A DNA stretch of 63,234 nt from Modicisalibacter coralii (GCF_004117855.1 NZ_QWBW01000031.1:1-63234), one strand, 5' to 3'; shown: positions 41,298-62,726, counted from the stretch's first letter. Made by a program: numbers and translations. Notes: generated by a model not told the origin, from the sequence alone.

Positions 41298-41326
41298 GAA
41301 AGGGGGCCCCTTGCAGGGCCCCCTTC
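41298..41326 (-). terminator. Terminator between tuf and rpsJ
   Basis: A 10-bp stem AAGGGGGCCC/GGGCCCCCTT with a 6-base loop lies about 20 bases after the tuf stop. The T-tract (TTTCTG) is short, so some read-through into S10 is possible. Confidence 0.75.
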
Positions 41327-41345
41327 GATCATCAGAAAGTCGCGC

Positions 41346-42539
<1,194 letters not shown>

Positions 42540-42568
42540 TGCTATAACCTCTTTACGTTAGCTAACGG

Positions 42569-44689
<2,121 letters not shown>

Positions 44690-44707
44690 GGTGGAAACCC
44701 CCGTTAA

Positions 44708-45187
<480 letters not shown>

Positions 45188-45326
45188 TCAATTGAAGGGT
45201 CCTTCAGGTAAACCCGAGACTCCCGGCACGGCACGAAAGTCCGCACGCGGCGCTCGACCTTACTCTTATCTGACCGTTGTTACGTATCGATAAAGGTTAT
45301 GCGAGTGTCTCGCGCGCCCCGTGGCC

Positions 45327-45701
45327 TCAGGCCTTGGGACGCTTGGTGCCGTACTTGGAACGGCCCTGCTTGCGGTTCTGCACGCCGGAAGTGTCCAGGG
45401 CCCCGCGCACGGTGTGATAACGCACACCCGGCAAGTCCTTGACACGGCCGCCGCGAATCAGGACCACGGAGTGTTCCTGAAGGTTGTGGCCTTCACCGCC
45501 GATATAGGAAGTGACCTCGTAGCCGTTGGTCAGGCGCACGCGGCAGACCTTACGCAGGGCCGAGTTCGGCTTCTTCGGGGTGGTGGTGTAGACGCGGGTG
45601 CAGACCCCGCGGCGCTGCGGGCAGGCCTGCAGCGCCGGCACGTCGCTCTTGGCGACCGGGCGCTTGCGCGGCTTGCGCACGAGCTGGTTGATCGTTGCCA
45701 T
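45327..45701 (-). CDS. rpsL: 30S ribosomal protein S12
   Basis: S12 (124 aa; [20 protein letters not shown]) acts in decoding. The streptomycin-relevant lysines are wild type in [13 protein letters not shown] and [23 protein letters not shown] at 45701 is the standard start; upstream in-frame sequence is promoter DNA. Confidence 0.99.
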   Translation of the reverse strand: MATINQLVRKPRKRPVAKSDVPALQACPQRRGVCTRVYTTTPKKPNSALRKVCRVRLTNGYEVTSYIGGEGHNLQEHSVVLIRGGRVKDLPGVRYHTVRGALDTSGVQNRKQGRSKYGTKRPKA

Positions 45702-45779
45702 AGTCTGTAGCTGTCTCCAGTGATTGCCTCGTCTCAACAGCGGGCACGGGCGCACCCACCCCACTGTTAAAGGCTGGGC

Positions 45780-45809
45780 ATTCTAAAGTCTCATACCGAG
45801 TGACGTCAA
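45780..45809 (-). promoter_or_regulatory. Promoter of the str operon
   Basis: On the minus strand TTGACG (45809-45804), 18 bases, then TAGAAT (45785-45780), about 80 bases upstream of rpsL. The -35 begins 3 bases after the rpoC hairpin. Confidence 0.7.
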
Positions 45810-45811
45810 GA

Positions 45812-45833
45812 CCGGCGCCCCGCGGGGCGCCGG
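45812..45833 (-). terminator. Hairpin after rpoC
   Basis: A perfect 22-base palindrome (11-base arms CCGGCGCCCCG, loop necessarily in the centre) lies 6 bases beyond the rpoC stop. The T-tract is poor (TCTTGA), so it may be a partial terminator or a 3'-end stabiliser. Confidence 0.6.
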
Positions 45834-45839
45834 CCATGC

Positions 45840-50057
<4,218 letters not shown>

Positions 50058-50141
50058 GGGGTCGCTCCGTTGCGGAGTTGTCATGAGCGGGGCCCGGATC
50101 TAGGGGGCCCCGCGGACCGTCATTGGCAAGCGTCGGGCGTT

Positions 50142-54218
<4,077 letters not shown>

Positions 54219-54390
54219 CTGTATTCCCCAGCTTGTTCACCATGGGTGACCGATGCGTGGTCGGCGCCACCTGACGGGAGCCGCCCCGTCAGGCGCTGAC
54301 GGCAAGCCCCGGTAGGTGGCTCGCCGTCGGAATTCGCCTAGCGTTCGAATCGTCAGTGATGGATACACGATAGGACGCTAGTGACAACAG

Positions 54391-54424
54391 AAAAAGGCCG
54401 GCAGCGGGTGTCCCGCCACCAGCC
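54391..54424 (-). terminator. Attenuator between rplL and rpoB
   Basis: On the minus strand a 13-bp stem GGCTGGTGGCGGG/CCCGCTGCCGGCC with two G-T wobbles and an ACA loop is followed by TTTTT. It lies about 40 bases past rplL and matches the position of the E. coli partial terminator that lowers rpoBC relative to rplJL. Confidence 0.88.
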
Positions 54425-54465
54425 GTGGAAGCTTACGCAGCGCGTGAAGCCTCGGGGCCCAAGAG

Positions 54466-54840
54466 TTACTTGAGCTCCACGGAAGCGCCCGCTTCTTCCA
54501 GCTTCTTCTTGGCTTCTTCGGCGTCGTCCTTGGACATGCCTTCCTTGATGGTCGCCGGTGCGCCGTCGACGGCACCCTTGGCTTCCTTCAGGCCCAGGCC
54601 GGTGATCTCGCGAACCACCTTGATCACGTTGACCTTCTTGTCGCCGGCGGCGGTCAGGACCAGGTCGAACTCGGTCTGCTCTTCGGCAGCAGCGGCTTCG
54701 CCACCGCCACCCGGGCCAGCGACGACGGCCGCGGCGGCGGAAACGCCGAACTTCTCTTCCATCGCCTCGATCAGATCGACGACTTCCATCACGGACATGT
54801 CGGCGACGGCGTTGATGATGTCTTCTTTGGTCAGTGCCAT
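54466..54840 (-). CDS. rplL: 50S ribosomal protein L7/L12
   Basis: L7/L12 (124 aa) is the multicopy stalk protein that recruits translation GTPases. The N-terminal dimer domain ([20 protein letters not shown]), an Ala/Gly hinge with [14 protein letters not shown], and the C-terminal domain ([24 protein letters not shown]) are all present. Confidence 0.99.
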   Translation of the reverse strand: MALTKEDIINAVADMSVMEVVDLIEAMEEKFGVSAAAAVVAGPGGGGEAAAAEEQTEFDLVLTAAGDKKVNVIKVVREITGLGLKEAKGAVDGAPATIKEGMSKDDAEEAKKKLEEAGASVELK

Positions 54841-54929
54841 GTTTGCATTCCTAAACTTTGCGGAGCGCCCGATCGGTCAATGGCGCTCGATAACGGGGTA
54901 GACGGTTCCGGCTGCGGGAAGCAGGCGCC

Positions 54930-55433
54930 TCAGGCGGCTTCTTCCTGCTTCTGATCACGCAGCGCGGCGAGAGTCCGCACCAGCTTGCCGGCAGAAGCTT
55001 CCTTCATGACCGACATCAGCTTGGCGATCGCTTCGTCGTACGTCGGCAGCGTTGCCAGACGATCCAGATCGGAAGCCGGGATGAACTCGCCCTCATAGGC
55101 CAGCGCCTTGACTTCGAAGTCCTTCTGATCCTTGCCGAACTCCTTGAACAGACGGGCGGCAGCGCCCGGGTGCTCGTAGGAGAAGGCCAGCATGGTCGGA
55201 CCCACGAAAGTCTCGTTCAGGCACTCCCAGGAAGTGCCCGACAGCGCGCGGCGTGCCAGGGTGTTGCGAACAACACGAATCTGCACGCCGTTCTCGCGAG
55301 CCTGTTTACGCAGGGTGGTCATGGCACCCACGTCAACGCCGCGAGAATCGGCAACTACGACGGAAAGAGCGTCCTTGGCTGCCTCACTGACCTCTGCAAC
55401 AATTGCTTTCTTGTCTTCGAGACCTAGTGGCAC
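54930..55433 (-). CDS. rplJ: 50S ribosomal protein L10
   Basis: L10 (167 aa) is the base of the L7/L12 stalk and, in E. coli, represses its own operon. [20 protein letters not shown] and [20 protein letters not shown] are typical. Two GTG starts are possible; I chose 55433 ([12 protein letters not shown]) because AAGGAG is 8 bases upstream, whereas the GTG at 55442 overlaps that site. Confidence 0.97.
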   Translation of the reverse strand: MPLGLEDKKAIVAEVSEAAKDALSVVVADSRGVDVGAMTTLRKQARENGVQIRVVRNTLARRALSGTSWECLNETFVGPTMLAFSYEHPGAAARLFKEFGKDQKDFEVKALAYEGEFIPASDLDRLATLPTYDEAIAKLMSVMKEASAGKLVRTLAALRDQKQEEAA

Positions 55434-55442
55434 AGTGTTCAC

Positions 55443-55640
55443 TCCTTCATGCCGAGGCGCTTGCGAACAAGTCGGCCTCGGAGGTTACCTTCTCGATCCG
55501 CCGACAGGCGGCGGATCGCGGAATGATGGTGCTCACCAGCGAACTGGCGGGCCGCACCATCTGCGCAGGCGACCCGGTGGGTCATTAAGTCACCGCGAGG
55601 TGACGCCTGCGGTCTTTGACGGCGCCCCGCCCGCTTGGAT
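55443..55640 (-). promoter_or_regulatory. L10 leader (rplJ mRNA leader)
   Basis: The 233-bp gap between rplA and rplJ contains an AGGCGTCACC...GTCGCCTGCGCAGATGGTG arrangement (about 55557-55607), resembling the L10-leader fold of pseudomonads with its conserved GCGCAGATGGTG junction. A perfect hairpin GATCCGCC/GGCGGATC (55494-55517 region) follows nearer to rplJ. This is the expected binding site for L10-L7/L12. Confidence 0.65.
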
Positions 55641-55675
55641 CGGGGACCGCAAAGTTACTGCCCGTTGCCCGCCGC

Positions 55676-56368
55676 TCACACGTAGGCGCTGTGATCGACG
55701 GTCAGACCCGGGCCCATGGTGGTGGACAGGGTCATTTTCTTGAAATAGATGCCCTTGGAGGTGCTGGGCTTGAGACGCTTGAGGTCGTTGACCAGCGCTT
55801 CCAGGTTGCCGCGGATGGCATCCGCCGGGAAGTCGACCTTGCCCAGCGTGGTGTGGATGATGCCGTTCTTGTCGGTACGGAAACGTACCTGACCCGCCTT
55901 GGCGTTCTTGACCGCGGTGGCGACGTCGGGCGTCACGGTGCCGACCTTGGGGTTCGGCATCAGGCCGCGCGGGCCGAGGATCTGACCCAGCTGACCGACC
56001 ACGCGCATCGCATCCGGAGAAGCGATGACCACGTCGAAGTCGAGCTGGCCTTTCTTGACCTGCTCGGCCAGGTCGTCCATGCCGACGATGTCGGCACCGG
56101 CTTCCTTGGCGGCTTCTTCGTTGGCACCCTGGGTGAAGACGGCGACACGCACGTCCTTGCCGGTACCGTTGGGCATGACGGTGGCGCCACGCACGACCTG
56201 GTCGGATTTACGCGGATCGACGCCCAGGTTGATGGCGACGTCCAGGGACTCCTTGAAGTTGACCTTGGACAGCTCACCGAGCAGGGCCACGGCTTCGTCG
56301 ACGGTGTAGACCTTGGAGGCGTCGACTTTCTCGCGGATCATCTGTGCGCGCTTGGACAGTTTCGCCAT
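55676..56368 (-). CDS. rplA: 50S ribosomal protein L1
   Basis: L1 (230 aa; [20 protein letters not shown]) forms the L1 stalk for E-site tRNA release. In E. coli it also represses the L11 operon. [20 protein letters not shown] is intact. Two bases separate it from rplK. Confidence 0.99.
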   Translation of the reverse strand: MAKLSKRAQMIREKVDASKVYTVDEAVALLGELSKVNFKESLDVAINLGVDPRKSDQVVRGATVMPNGTGKDVRVAVFTQGANEEAAKEAGADIVGMDDLAEQVKKGQLDFDVVIASPDAMRVVGQLGQILGPRGLMPNPKVGTVTPDVATAVKNAKAGQVRFRTDKNGIIHTTLGKVDFPADAIRGNLEALVNDLKRLKPSTSKGIYFKKMTLSTTMGPGLTVDHSAYV

Positions 56369-56370
56369 GA

Positions 56371-56802
56371 TCAGAGACCCTCCACGTTGAGGCCCATGCT
56401 ACGGGCGCTGCCGGCGATGGTACGCACGGCGGCATCGAGATCGGCAGCCGTCAGATCCGGCTCCTTGGTCTTGGCGATCTCCTCGAGCTGCTCGCGAGTC
56501 ACCGTGCCGACCTTGGTCTTGTTCGGCTCGCCGGAGCCGGACTTGATGCCAGCGGCCTTCTTCAGCAGGACGGCGGCGGGCGGCGTCTTGGTGACGAAGG
56601 TGAAGCTGCGGTCGGAGTAGACGGTGATCACGACAGGCGTCGGCAGACCCGGCTCGATGTCCTGGGTCTCGGCGTTGAACGCCTTGCAGAACTCCATGAT
56701 GTTGACGCCGTGCTGGCCCAGCGCGGGGCCCACGGGGGGACTCGGATTGGCCTTGCCAGCTGCGACCTGCAGCTTGATGTAGGCCTGGACTTTCTTAGCC
56801 AT
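56371..56802 (-). CDS. rplK: 50S ribosomal protein L11
   Basis: L11 (143 aa; [20 protein letters not shown]) is needed for RelA activation and factor binding. The [20 protein letters not shown] thiostrepton-region segment and the C-terminal [12 protein letters not shown] are present. Confidence 0.99.
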   Translation of the reverse strand: MAKKVQAYIKLQVAAGKANPSPPVGPALGQHGVNIMEFCKAFNAETQDIEPGLPTPVVITVYSDRSFTFVTKTPPAAVLLKKAAGIKSGSGEPNKTKVGTVTREQLEEIAKTKEPDLTAADLDAAVRTIAGSARSMGLNVEGL

Positions 56803-56876
56803 GTTGCACTCCAGTTGGGTAGTAGCGCCTTGCGGCTCCCCGGGTTAACGGGCCGCCCGAGCGGCCCGATGATGAT

Positions 56877-57410
56877 TCAGTCCTTCTCGACCTGGGCGAA
56901 CTCGAGCTCGACGGGCGTGGCACGACCGAAGATCAGCACACTGACCTGCAGCCGGCTCTTCTCGTAGTTGACCTCTTCGACGACACCATTGAAGTCGGCG
57001 AAGGGACCGTCGACGACGCGCACGGTCTCGCCCGGCTCGAACAGCGTCTTGGGGCGCGGCTTGTCGGTGCCGTCCTGCACGCGACGCAGGATGCCGTCGG
57101 CTTCCTTCTGGGTGATCGGCGCCGGCTTTTCGGGCGTGCCGCCGATGAACCCCATGACGCGCGGGGTCTCGTTGACCAGGTGCCAGGTCTGGTCGTTCAT
57201 TTCCATCTCGACCAGGACATAGCCGGGATAGAACTTGCGCTCGCTCTTGCGCCGCTTGCCGTCGCGCATCTCGACGACTTCTTCGGTGGGGACCAGTATC
57301 TCGCCGAACTGATCCTCCATCTCGTAGAGCTTCACGCGCTCGATCAGCGAGCGCATGACATGCTTCTCGAAGCCGGAGTAGGCGTGAACGACGTACCAAC
57401 GCTTGGACAT
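56877..57410 (-). CDS. nusG: Transcription elongation/antitermination factor NusG
   Basis: NusG (177 aa; [20 protein letters not shown]) links RNA polymerase to Rho or to ribosomal S10. The NGN domain has [12 protein letters not shown] and the KOW domain [20 protein letters not shown]. The start at 57410 lies 8 bases after the secE stop. A hairpin CGGGCCGC/GCGGCCCG lies just after nusG. Confidence 0.99.
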   Translation of the reverse strand: MSKRWYVVHAYSGFEKHVMRSLIERVKLYEMEDQFGEILVPTEEVVEMRDGKRRKSERKFYPGYVLVEMEMNDQTWHLVNETPRVMGFIGGTPEKPAPITQKEADGILRRVQDGTDKPRPKTLFEPGETVRVVDGPFADFNGVVEEVNYEKSRLQVSVLIFGRATPVELEFAQVEKD

Positions 57411-57418
57411 GGAAACTC

Positions 57419-57793
57419 CTAACCGATGATGCCGGACATGATCCAGCCCAACAGGGTGTCGATCAGCCACAGCATCAGGCCCACCACCAGCACGGCCACC
57501 AGCACGATGGCCGTGGTCTGGACGGTCTCCTGACGGGTCGGCCAGACCACGCGCTGAATCTCCTTGCGCGAGCTGCGAGCCAGCTCGAGGAGGCTGCGAC
57601 CCTTGGCGGTGGTCAAGGCTACGGCGGCGGCACCGAGCCCCAGGGCCACGACGCCGAGCACGCGATAGAGCAGCGCCTGGTCGGCGAAATAGCTGTTGCC
57701 GACGACGGCAAGCGCGACGAGGATGAGGACAACCGCCCACTTGAGCCCGTCGTGGCGCGACTCCTGCACCTCGGCGTTTTGCTTCATGACCAT
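57419..57793 (-). CDS. secE: Preprotein translocase subunit SecE
   Basis: SecE (124 aa) has three transmembrane segments as in E. coli. The conserved cytoplasmic amphipathic helix and last membrane helix are [20 protein letters not shown] followed by [21 protein letters not shown] chose the first ATG (MVMKQ, 57793) because GAGGAG is 4-5 bases upstream; a second ATG two codons on is possible. Confidence 0.96.
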   Translation of the reverse strand: MVMKQNAEVQESRHDGLKWAVVLILVALAVVGNSYFADQALLYRVLGVVALGLGAAAVALTTAKGRSLLELARSSRKEIQRVVWPTRQETVQTTAIVLVAVLVVGLMLWLIDTLLGWIMSGIIG

Positions 57794-57860
57794 GGAACTC
57801 CTCAAGGTGCGGCGATCGAAAAGACGGAAGTATATGAGATAACGCCAGCCTGGGGAAGAC

Positions 57861-57936
<76 letters not shown>

Positions 57937-57987
57937 GCATTGATGACGCCACAACCTGTTGCAGGCAGCGACGCGACAGCGGGCAAG

Positions 57988-58016
57988 ATGATATCGGAAT
58001 CGATCCGCCCTGACAA
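57988..58016 (-). promoter_or_regulatory. Promoter of tRNA-Trp-secE-nusG
   Basis: On the minus strand TTGTCA (58016-58011), 17 bases, TATCAT (57993-57988), about 50 bases upstream of tRNA-Trp. Confidence 0.7.
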
Positions 58017-58050
58017 CCCCGACCGATCATGCCGGGCCTTGCAGAAAGAC

Positions 58051-58076
58051 AAAAGGCGAGCCAATGCTCGCCTTTT
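58051..58076 (-). terminator. Terminator after tRNA-Thr
   Basis: An 11-bp perfect stem AAAAGGCGAGC/GCTCGCCTTTT with a 4-base loop, flanked by A and T runs. It ends the tRNA-Tyr-Gly-Thr unit 7 bases past tRNA-Thr. Confidence 0.9.
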
Positions 58077-58082
58077 GCAATG

Positions 58083-58157
58083 TGGAGCTCATGGACGGAT
58101 TTGAACCGTCGACCTCACCCTTACCAAGGGTGTGCTCTACCCCTGAGCTACATGAGC
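58083..58157 (-). tRNA. tRNA-Thr(GGT)
   Basis: A 75-nt cloverleaf with acceptor GCTCATG/CATGAGC, anticodon loop CTTGGTAA-type (anticodon GGT) and encoded CCA; the discriminator base is U. Confidence 0.96.
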
Positions 58158-58176
58158 CAAACTACCATCAAGCGCC

Positions 58177-58250
<74 letters not shown>

Positions 58251-58294
58251 CTGCCCGCTCGACTCATCGACGAAACCAGGCGTCGACGCAAAAC

Positions 58295-58378
<84 letters not shown>

Positions 58379-58391
58379 AACGTGGCGGCAA

Positions 58392-58419
58392 ATTTTACCG
58401 CTTGAGGCGACATTGTCAA
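58392..58419 (-). promoter_or_regulatory. Promoter of the tRNA-Tyr-Gly-Thr unit
   Basis: On the minus strand a perfect TTGACA (58419-58414), 16 bases, TAAAAT (58397-58392), 13 bases before tRNA-Tyr. Confidence 0.82.
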
Positions 58420-58482
58420 GCACTTATTTTTCAGTGACTTGAGCGACCCGCGGGCCGTTGCCTCAGAACGCCGCGCATTGTG

Positions 58483-59322
58483 TCAAAGCATCATGGAGAT
58501 TGCAAGGCTCGCCCGAATCTTTTCCAGTGCCACCGGCGCCGGCACCCGCGGAGCGCCCGACAGACGCCCGGCCCGCTCGGCCGCGGTCAGGGGAAAGCAG
58601 GCCTCGAGCCCGGCATAGACCATGTCCGGCCAGATCGCGTGGGGAATGCGCAGTCCCCGCGACACCACGCGGGCGTCACCGCCGGTCAGCAGCAACGGCA
58701 AGGCCACCCCCTCGCGATCGCAGACCTCGCTGTAGATGCGATTGACGGCACTCACCGCCGCCATGAAGATGCCGTGATTGACCGCCTCGGCGGTGTTCTT
58801 GCCGGGCAGCAGCAGGGCGTCGGGCTCGCTGTCGGGGTCGATCGCCACGTTGCGCGTGCCCAGCTTGAGGCTTTCCTTCATCAGGCGCAGGCCGGGGACG
58901 ATGTAACCGCCCAGGTGACGGCCGCCGGGGAGCACGAAGTCGATGGTGATGGCGCTGCCACAGTCCACCGTGCAGCAACCGCCGGTCAGGTGATACCCGG
59001 CGAGCACGCCCATCCAGCGATCGACGCCCAGTCGTTCGGGCTCCTGGTAACCGCAGGCGACGCCCAGCGCCTCGGCCGTGGAGCGCGCCACGTGAACCAC
59101 GCTGACCCCCCGGCGCAACAGCGCCACGGTATCGTCGAGTACCGCCCGGCGGGCCACACTCGAGATACGCACCGTACTGACCACATCGAGATCGGGGATG
59201 TCGGCTCGCGGCCGCCACTCCTCGCGCGTCCACACCGCCCCGCGGGAGCGAATCTCGCTGCTGGCGACATCCTTGAGCCGCCACTTGGACAGCGTATTGC
59301 CGATATCCAGATCGAGGATCAT
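58483..59322 (-). CDS. coaX: Type III pantothenate kinase CoaX
   Basis: CoaX (279 aa) phosphorylates pantothenate in the first step of CoA synthesis and, unlike CoaA, is not feedback-inhibited. It has the ASKHA nucleotide motif LDIGNT (residues 5-10), RLGVDRWMGVLAGY, TVDCGSAITIDFV and GGYIVPGLRLMKESL. The ATG overlaps the birA stop (ATGA); a birA-coaX pair is common in pseudomonads. Confidence 0.96.
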   Translation of the reverse strand: MILDLDIGNTLSKWRLKDVASSEIRSRGAVWTREEWRPRADIPDLDVVSTVRISSVARRAVLDDTVALLRRGVSVVHVARSTAEALGVACGYQEPERLGVDRWMGVLAGYHLTGGCCTVDCGSAITIDFVLPGGRHLGGYIVPGLRLMKESLKLGTRNVAIDPDSEPDALLLPGKNTAEAVNHGIFMAAVSAVNRIYSEVCDREGVALPLLLTGGDARVVSRGLRIPHAIWPDMVYAGLEACFPLTAAERAGRLSGAPRVPAPVALEKIRASLAISMML

Positions 59323-60305
59323 GAGCCCCCACGCACGCTGATCTCCCCGCCGAACAGGCGCTCCTCGGCCCCGTCGTGCTCGACGAGCAGGCAACCGGTC
59401 GCATCGACGCCCGAGGCGACGGCCGCATAGCGCGTGTTGCCGCGAACGACATCGACCGTCGCGCCGGCATGCACATGCCGACGGTTCCATTCCTCCTGCC
59501 AGGCAGCGAACCCCTCGCTCTCGAAGTCCGCCAGCAGATCCAGCAGGTCGGCGATGATCTGCGTAGCGAGCGCGTTGCGCGTCACCCCGGGCGCACGGTC
59601 ATTCAGGGCGGCCACCGGCTGGTCGATACGCTCGCGTACCGCCTGGGGGAGATTGACGTTGAGACCGATACCGATCACTACCTCGCAGGGCCCCTCGGCG
59701 TCGCCGCTGAGCTCCAGCAGGATGCCCGCCAGCTTGCCCGGGGCCATGCCCTCGCCGACGCGCATCAGCACATCATTGGGCCACTTCAGGGCGATCTCGG
59801 CACCATGGCGCTCCAGGATCCGGGCCAGGACCACACCGACGGCCAGGCTCAGCCCCTCGAGCACGGCCGCGCCGCCTTCGAACCGCCAGCCGATCGACAT
59901 CAACAGATTGCGGCCCCAGGGGCTCTCCCACCCGCGCCCGCGACGTCCCCGCCCGGCACTCTGAGCCTCGGCGAGACAGACTTCGGCGTGCCCCGCCCCC
60001 TGGGCGAAGCGCTCGCGCAGGAACTGATTGGTCGACACCAGGCTCTCCTCGACGAACAGCCTCGCCAGGCGCCGCCGCGGGTCACGCGGCAGTTCGGCGA
60101 TGATCGTCTGCCCATCGAGCAGGTCGAGCGGCTCGGCCACCCGGTAGCCACGCCCCTTGACCGCCTCGAGCGCGATATCCATGGCCTCGAGTTTCTTGAG
60201 CTGCTTCCAGATGGCCGTGCGTGAAACACCCAGACGCTCGCCGAGCTGCTCGCCGGAGTGGTAGTCCCCGTCGCTCAACAGCCGGATCAGATCGCCGATG
60301 GTCAT
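59319..60305 (-). CDS. birA: Biotin-protein ligase / biotin operon repressor BirA
   Basis: BirA (328 aa) attaches biotin to carboxylases and, with its N-terminal winged helix (residues 1-60, GEQLGERLGVSRTAIWKQLK), can repress biotin genes. The biotin-AMP loop is GRGRRGR (118-124), followed by GWESPWGRNLLMSIGW and ALKWPNDVLM. The C-terminal SH3-like domain is complete. Coupled to coaX. Confidence 0.97.
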   Translation of the reverse strand: MTIGDLIRLLSDGDYHSGEQLGERLGVSRTAIWKQLKKLEAMDIALEAVKGRGYRVAEPLDLLDGQTIIAELPRDPRRRLARLFVEESLVSTNQFLRERFAQGAGHAEVCLAEAQSAGRGRRGRGWESPWGRNLLMSIGWRFEGGAAVLEGLSLAVGVVLARILERHGAEIALKWPNDVLMRVGEGMAPGKLAGILLELSGDAEGPCEVVIGIGLNVNLPQAVRERIDQPVAALNDRAPGVTRNALATQIIADLLDLLADFESEGFAAWQEEWNRRHVHAGATVDVVRGNTRYAAVASGVDATGCLLVEHDGAEERLFGGEISVRGGS

Positions 60306-60428
60306 GTCCTTCGTCCCGCCGGAAAAACCGCCATTCTAGCGGAACCTGACCGGCCCCGGGAACGTTGGCGACCAAAGTGCATGGCCGGAGACCCCGAGTC
60401 GCTCCCCGGGGCCTTGCATCGCGGCCCG

Positions 60429-62522
60429 CTAGTAGGACTTGGACCAGGTCAGCGTGTAGGTCCGCCCGCGCCCCTGGAAGTCGTAGAGGTATTCCGGACC
60501 GTAGTAGGGGGAGTAGAACATCGCCGCACGCTGGCCCCAGACCGTCGAGTACTGCTTGTCCAGCAGGTTCGTCACCCCCAGGCTGACCTTGCCGAAGCCG
60601 GTCTGCTGACTGGCGCTGACGTCCAGGGTCGTGTAGCCCTCGATCTCGCGACCGTCGTCATCCTCCAGGTCACGGTAGTGATTCGCCTGCAGCCGAGCCG
60701 AGGTATCGTGGTCCGACCAGCCGACGAAGGCCGTCGCCGACGACAGTGACGCGTAGCGGGCATCACGCTTCTGCCAGTCACCCTCCTCGTCCTTCTGCTC
60801 CGAGCGCACCAGGTGCAGGGTGCCCCCGAGCTGCCACTGCTGGCCGAGATAGCGGGTCACGGCTGCCTCGAGCCCGTAATCCCGTTTCTTCTGATCGATC
60901 ACGCTGACGCTGAGATCGTCGGCGTTCTCGATCGCCTTGTCGGACCAGGCGTAATAGATCGCCGTCTGTGTCGACCAGTCGCCGCCCCGATACCGCCAGC
61001 CCAGTTCGACCTGGTCGGTCTCGATACCGCTCAGCGGGTTCGCCGAGACGCTGATATCCGCACTCTTGCCGTAGTATTTCGCCGGGTCGGGCAGCTCGAA
61101 GCCTTCGCTGTAGTTGGTCCAGACCTGATGCCCGTTGTGGAAGTCGTAGAGCGCCCCGGCGTTGATCAGCGTGACATCGTAGTCATTGCTGCCTCCCGGA
61201 ATGCCCTTGAAGTCATCGACCTCGACATCCATGTGCTGACGCCGCACCCCGCCCGAGAGTTTCAGCCCCTCGGTGACCTGCCAATCCGCCTGGGTGAAGG
61301 CCGACACACCATCGACCCGGTAGCCCGGATAGCGCGGCTCGACGGCGCGCTCGTCCTGTCGCAGGCCCCCCGTGGCGTCCGACGTCGCCTTGTCGAAGAT
61401 CATCTGGCTGGCGTCGAAATCCTCGCGATCCAGGTCGACGCCGTAGGTGATGCTGAGCGCGTCCCCCGGCTCGGCAGCGAAGAGCGCCTTGATGCCACTG
61501 AGGTCGGTATTCTGCCGCGAGGCACGAAACTCGTAGCCTCCGGACACCGGATAGGGAAACGCCTGGAAGTTGGCCCGCTCTTCGCGATGGTAGGCCTGCA
61601 GGTAGAAATCCTGACCGAGCAGGTCGCCGTGATGGTAGTTGACGTTGAGCAGCTTGCGGTCGGTTTCCGGCTCACGGTCGGCACCGAAGCCGTCACGGAT
61701 CTCGGCCGCCCCCAGGTCCGCGTCCGCCCGGTCGAGATGCGGAAAGTAGATCCCGCGGTCGCCTTCGTAACCGGAGTCGTAGAGCTGGCCCATGACCTCC
61801 AGCGTCTGCTGCTCGGCGAGCTGGAAGTGCAGACTGCCCATGACATCGATACTGCGATTGTCCTGCAGGTCAGTCTGGGACAGATCGGGAAAGATCTCGT
61901 CGCCCCCGCCATCGTAATAACGCCCGTTCTGCTGGTAGGCGACGCCGATACGACCGTGCACCCGCTCGGTGCCACCGCTGGCCGACTGGGCGATTCGCCG
62001 GTCGAGGTCGTCACCGGCATTCAAGCCACTGCTGACACCGATCTCGGTCTCGAACGCGGGCGGGCCGGCCTCCCCGGTCTTGGTGATGATGTTGATCAGA
62101 CCGCCGGTGGCACCGCCCCCGTAGAGGCTGCTGGCGCCCGACAGCACCTCGACGCGCTCGACATTGAAGGGGTCGATGGCATCGAACTGCCGCGACAGCG
62201 AGCGTGAGCCGTTCATCGACACACCATCGATGAGCACCTGCACGCTGCGGCCGCGCATATTCTGGCCGTAGTTGGTCCGGCCCTGAGGGGCGAAATCCAG
62301 GCTGGGTATGAGCTTGCCCAGGGCCGTCTTGAGATCGGCGCCCGAGTCCAGCTGCTCGCGCAACTCCTCGTTCTCCACGACCCAGACCGTGCCGGGGATC
62401 TGGCTGATCGCCGTCGGCGTACGCGAGCCGACGACCACCATGGTTTCCGACGACTCGGCCGCCTGCAGTGAAGAGGCGCCCAACCCGAAAGTGGTAGCGA
62501 TGCAAAGTGTTCTGACTCTCAT
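60429..62522 (-). CDS. TonB-dependent ferric-siderophore receptor, IutA (aerobactin) type
   Basis: This 697-residue outer-membrane receptor has a signal peptide cleaved after SLQA (about residue 21), a TonB-box-like ETMVVVGS, a plug domain and a 22-strand barrel. Similarity to IutA runs along the whole protein: RTNYGQNMRGRSVQVLIDGV, DPFNVERVEVLSGASSLYGG, ALPDPGKYYG-like ELPDPAKYYGKS, and the end TVWGQRAAMFYSPYYGPEYL. The likely ligand is a hydroxamate-citrate siderophore, but no biosynthesis or ABC-import genes are adjacent. A candidate Fur box lies upstream. Confidence 0.88.
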   Translation of the reverse strand: MRVRTLCIATTFGLGASSLQAAESSETMVVVGSRTPTAISQIPGTVWVVENEELREQLDSGADLKTALGKLIPSLDFAPQGRTNYGQNMRGRSVQVLIDGVSMNGSRSLSRQFDAIDPFNVERVEVLSGASSLYGGGATGGLINIITKTGEAGPPAFETEIGVSSGLNAGDDLDRRIAQSASGGTERVHGRIGVAYQQNGRYYDGGGDEIFPDLSQTDLQDNRSIDVMGSLHFQLAEQQTLEVMGQLYDSGYEGDRGIYFPHLDRADADLGAAEIRDGFGADREPETDRKLLNVNYHHGDLLGQDFYLQAYHREERANFQAFPYPVSGGYEFRASRQNTDLSGIKALFAAEPGDALSITYGVDLDREDFDASQMIFDKATSDATGGLRQDERAVEPRYPGYRVDGVSAFTQADWQVTEGLKLSGGVRRQHMDVEVDDFKGIPGGSNDYDVTLINAGALYDFHNGHQVWTNYSEGFELPDPAKYYGKSADISVSANPLSGIETDQVELGWRYRGGDWSTQTAIYYAWSDKAIENADDLSVSVIDQKKRDYGLEAAVTRYLGQQWQLGGTLHLVRSEQKDEEGDWQKRDARYASLSSATAFVGWSDHDTSARLQANHYRDLEDDDGREIEGYTTLDVSASQQTGFGKVSLGVTNLLDKQYSTVWGQRAAMFYSPYYGPEYLYDFQGRGRTYTLTWSKSY

Positions 62523-62596
62523 GAATTCCCCTGAATATCCAGACTCGGCCGCTCCAGGCGACCTGGATACACAGGATAAGGAAGCCGTTCTCGCTA

Positions 62597-62615
62597 CTCA
62601 ATGAGAACAATTGTT
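62597..62615 (-). promoter_or_regulatory. Candidate Fur box upstream of the siderophore receptor
   Basis: CTCAATGAGAACAATTGTT shares 12 of 19 positions with the Fur consensus GATAATGATAATCATTATC and contains the palindrome AACAATTGTT. It lies 75 bases before the receptor start. Confidence 0.5.
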
Positions 62616-62726
62616 TTTTGCACCAGCACCAATACTGCTACTGCCTTGCCTTGGAGTTTCCGGCATGATCGAGCAGATGCGGGAATGACGGCGCCCGCGC
62701 GACGGTTTTTCGGCCCCCTGAAACGC

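Noticed and set aside
60306..60428. Terminator between the siderophore receptor and birA
   Set aside because: There is a GC-rich imperfect inverted repeat but no T-tract, and pairing is interrupted, so I did not list it as a feature.
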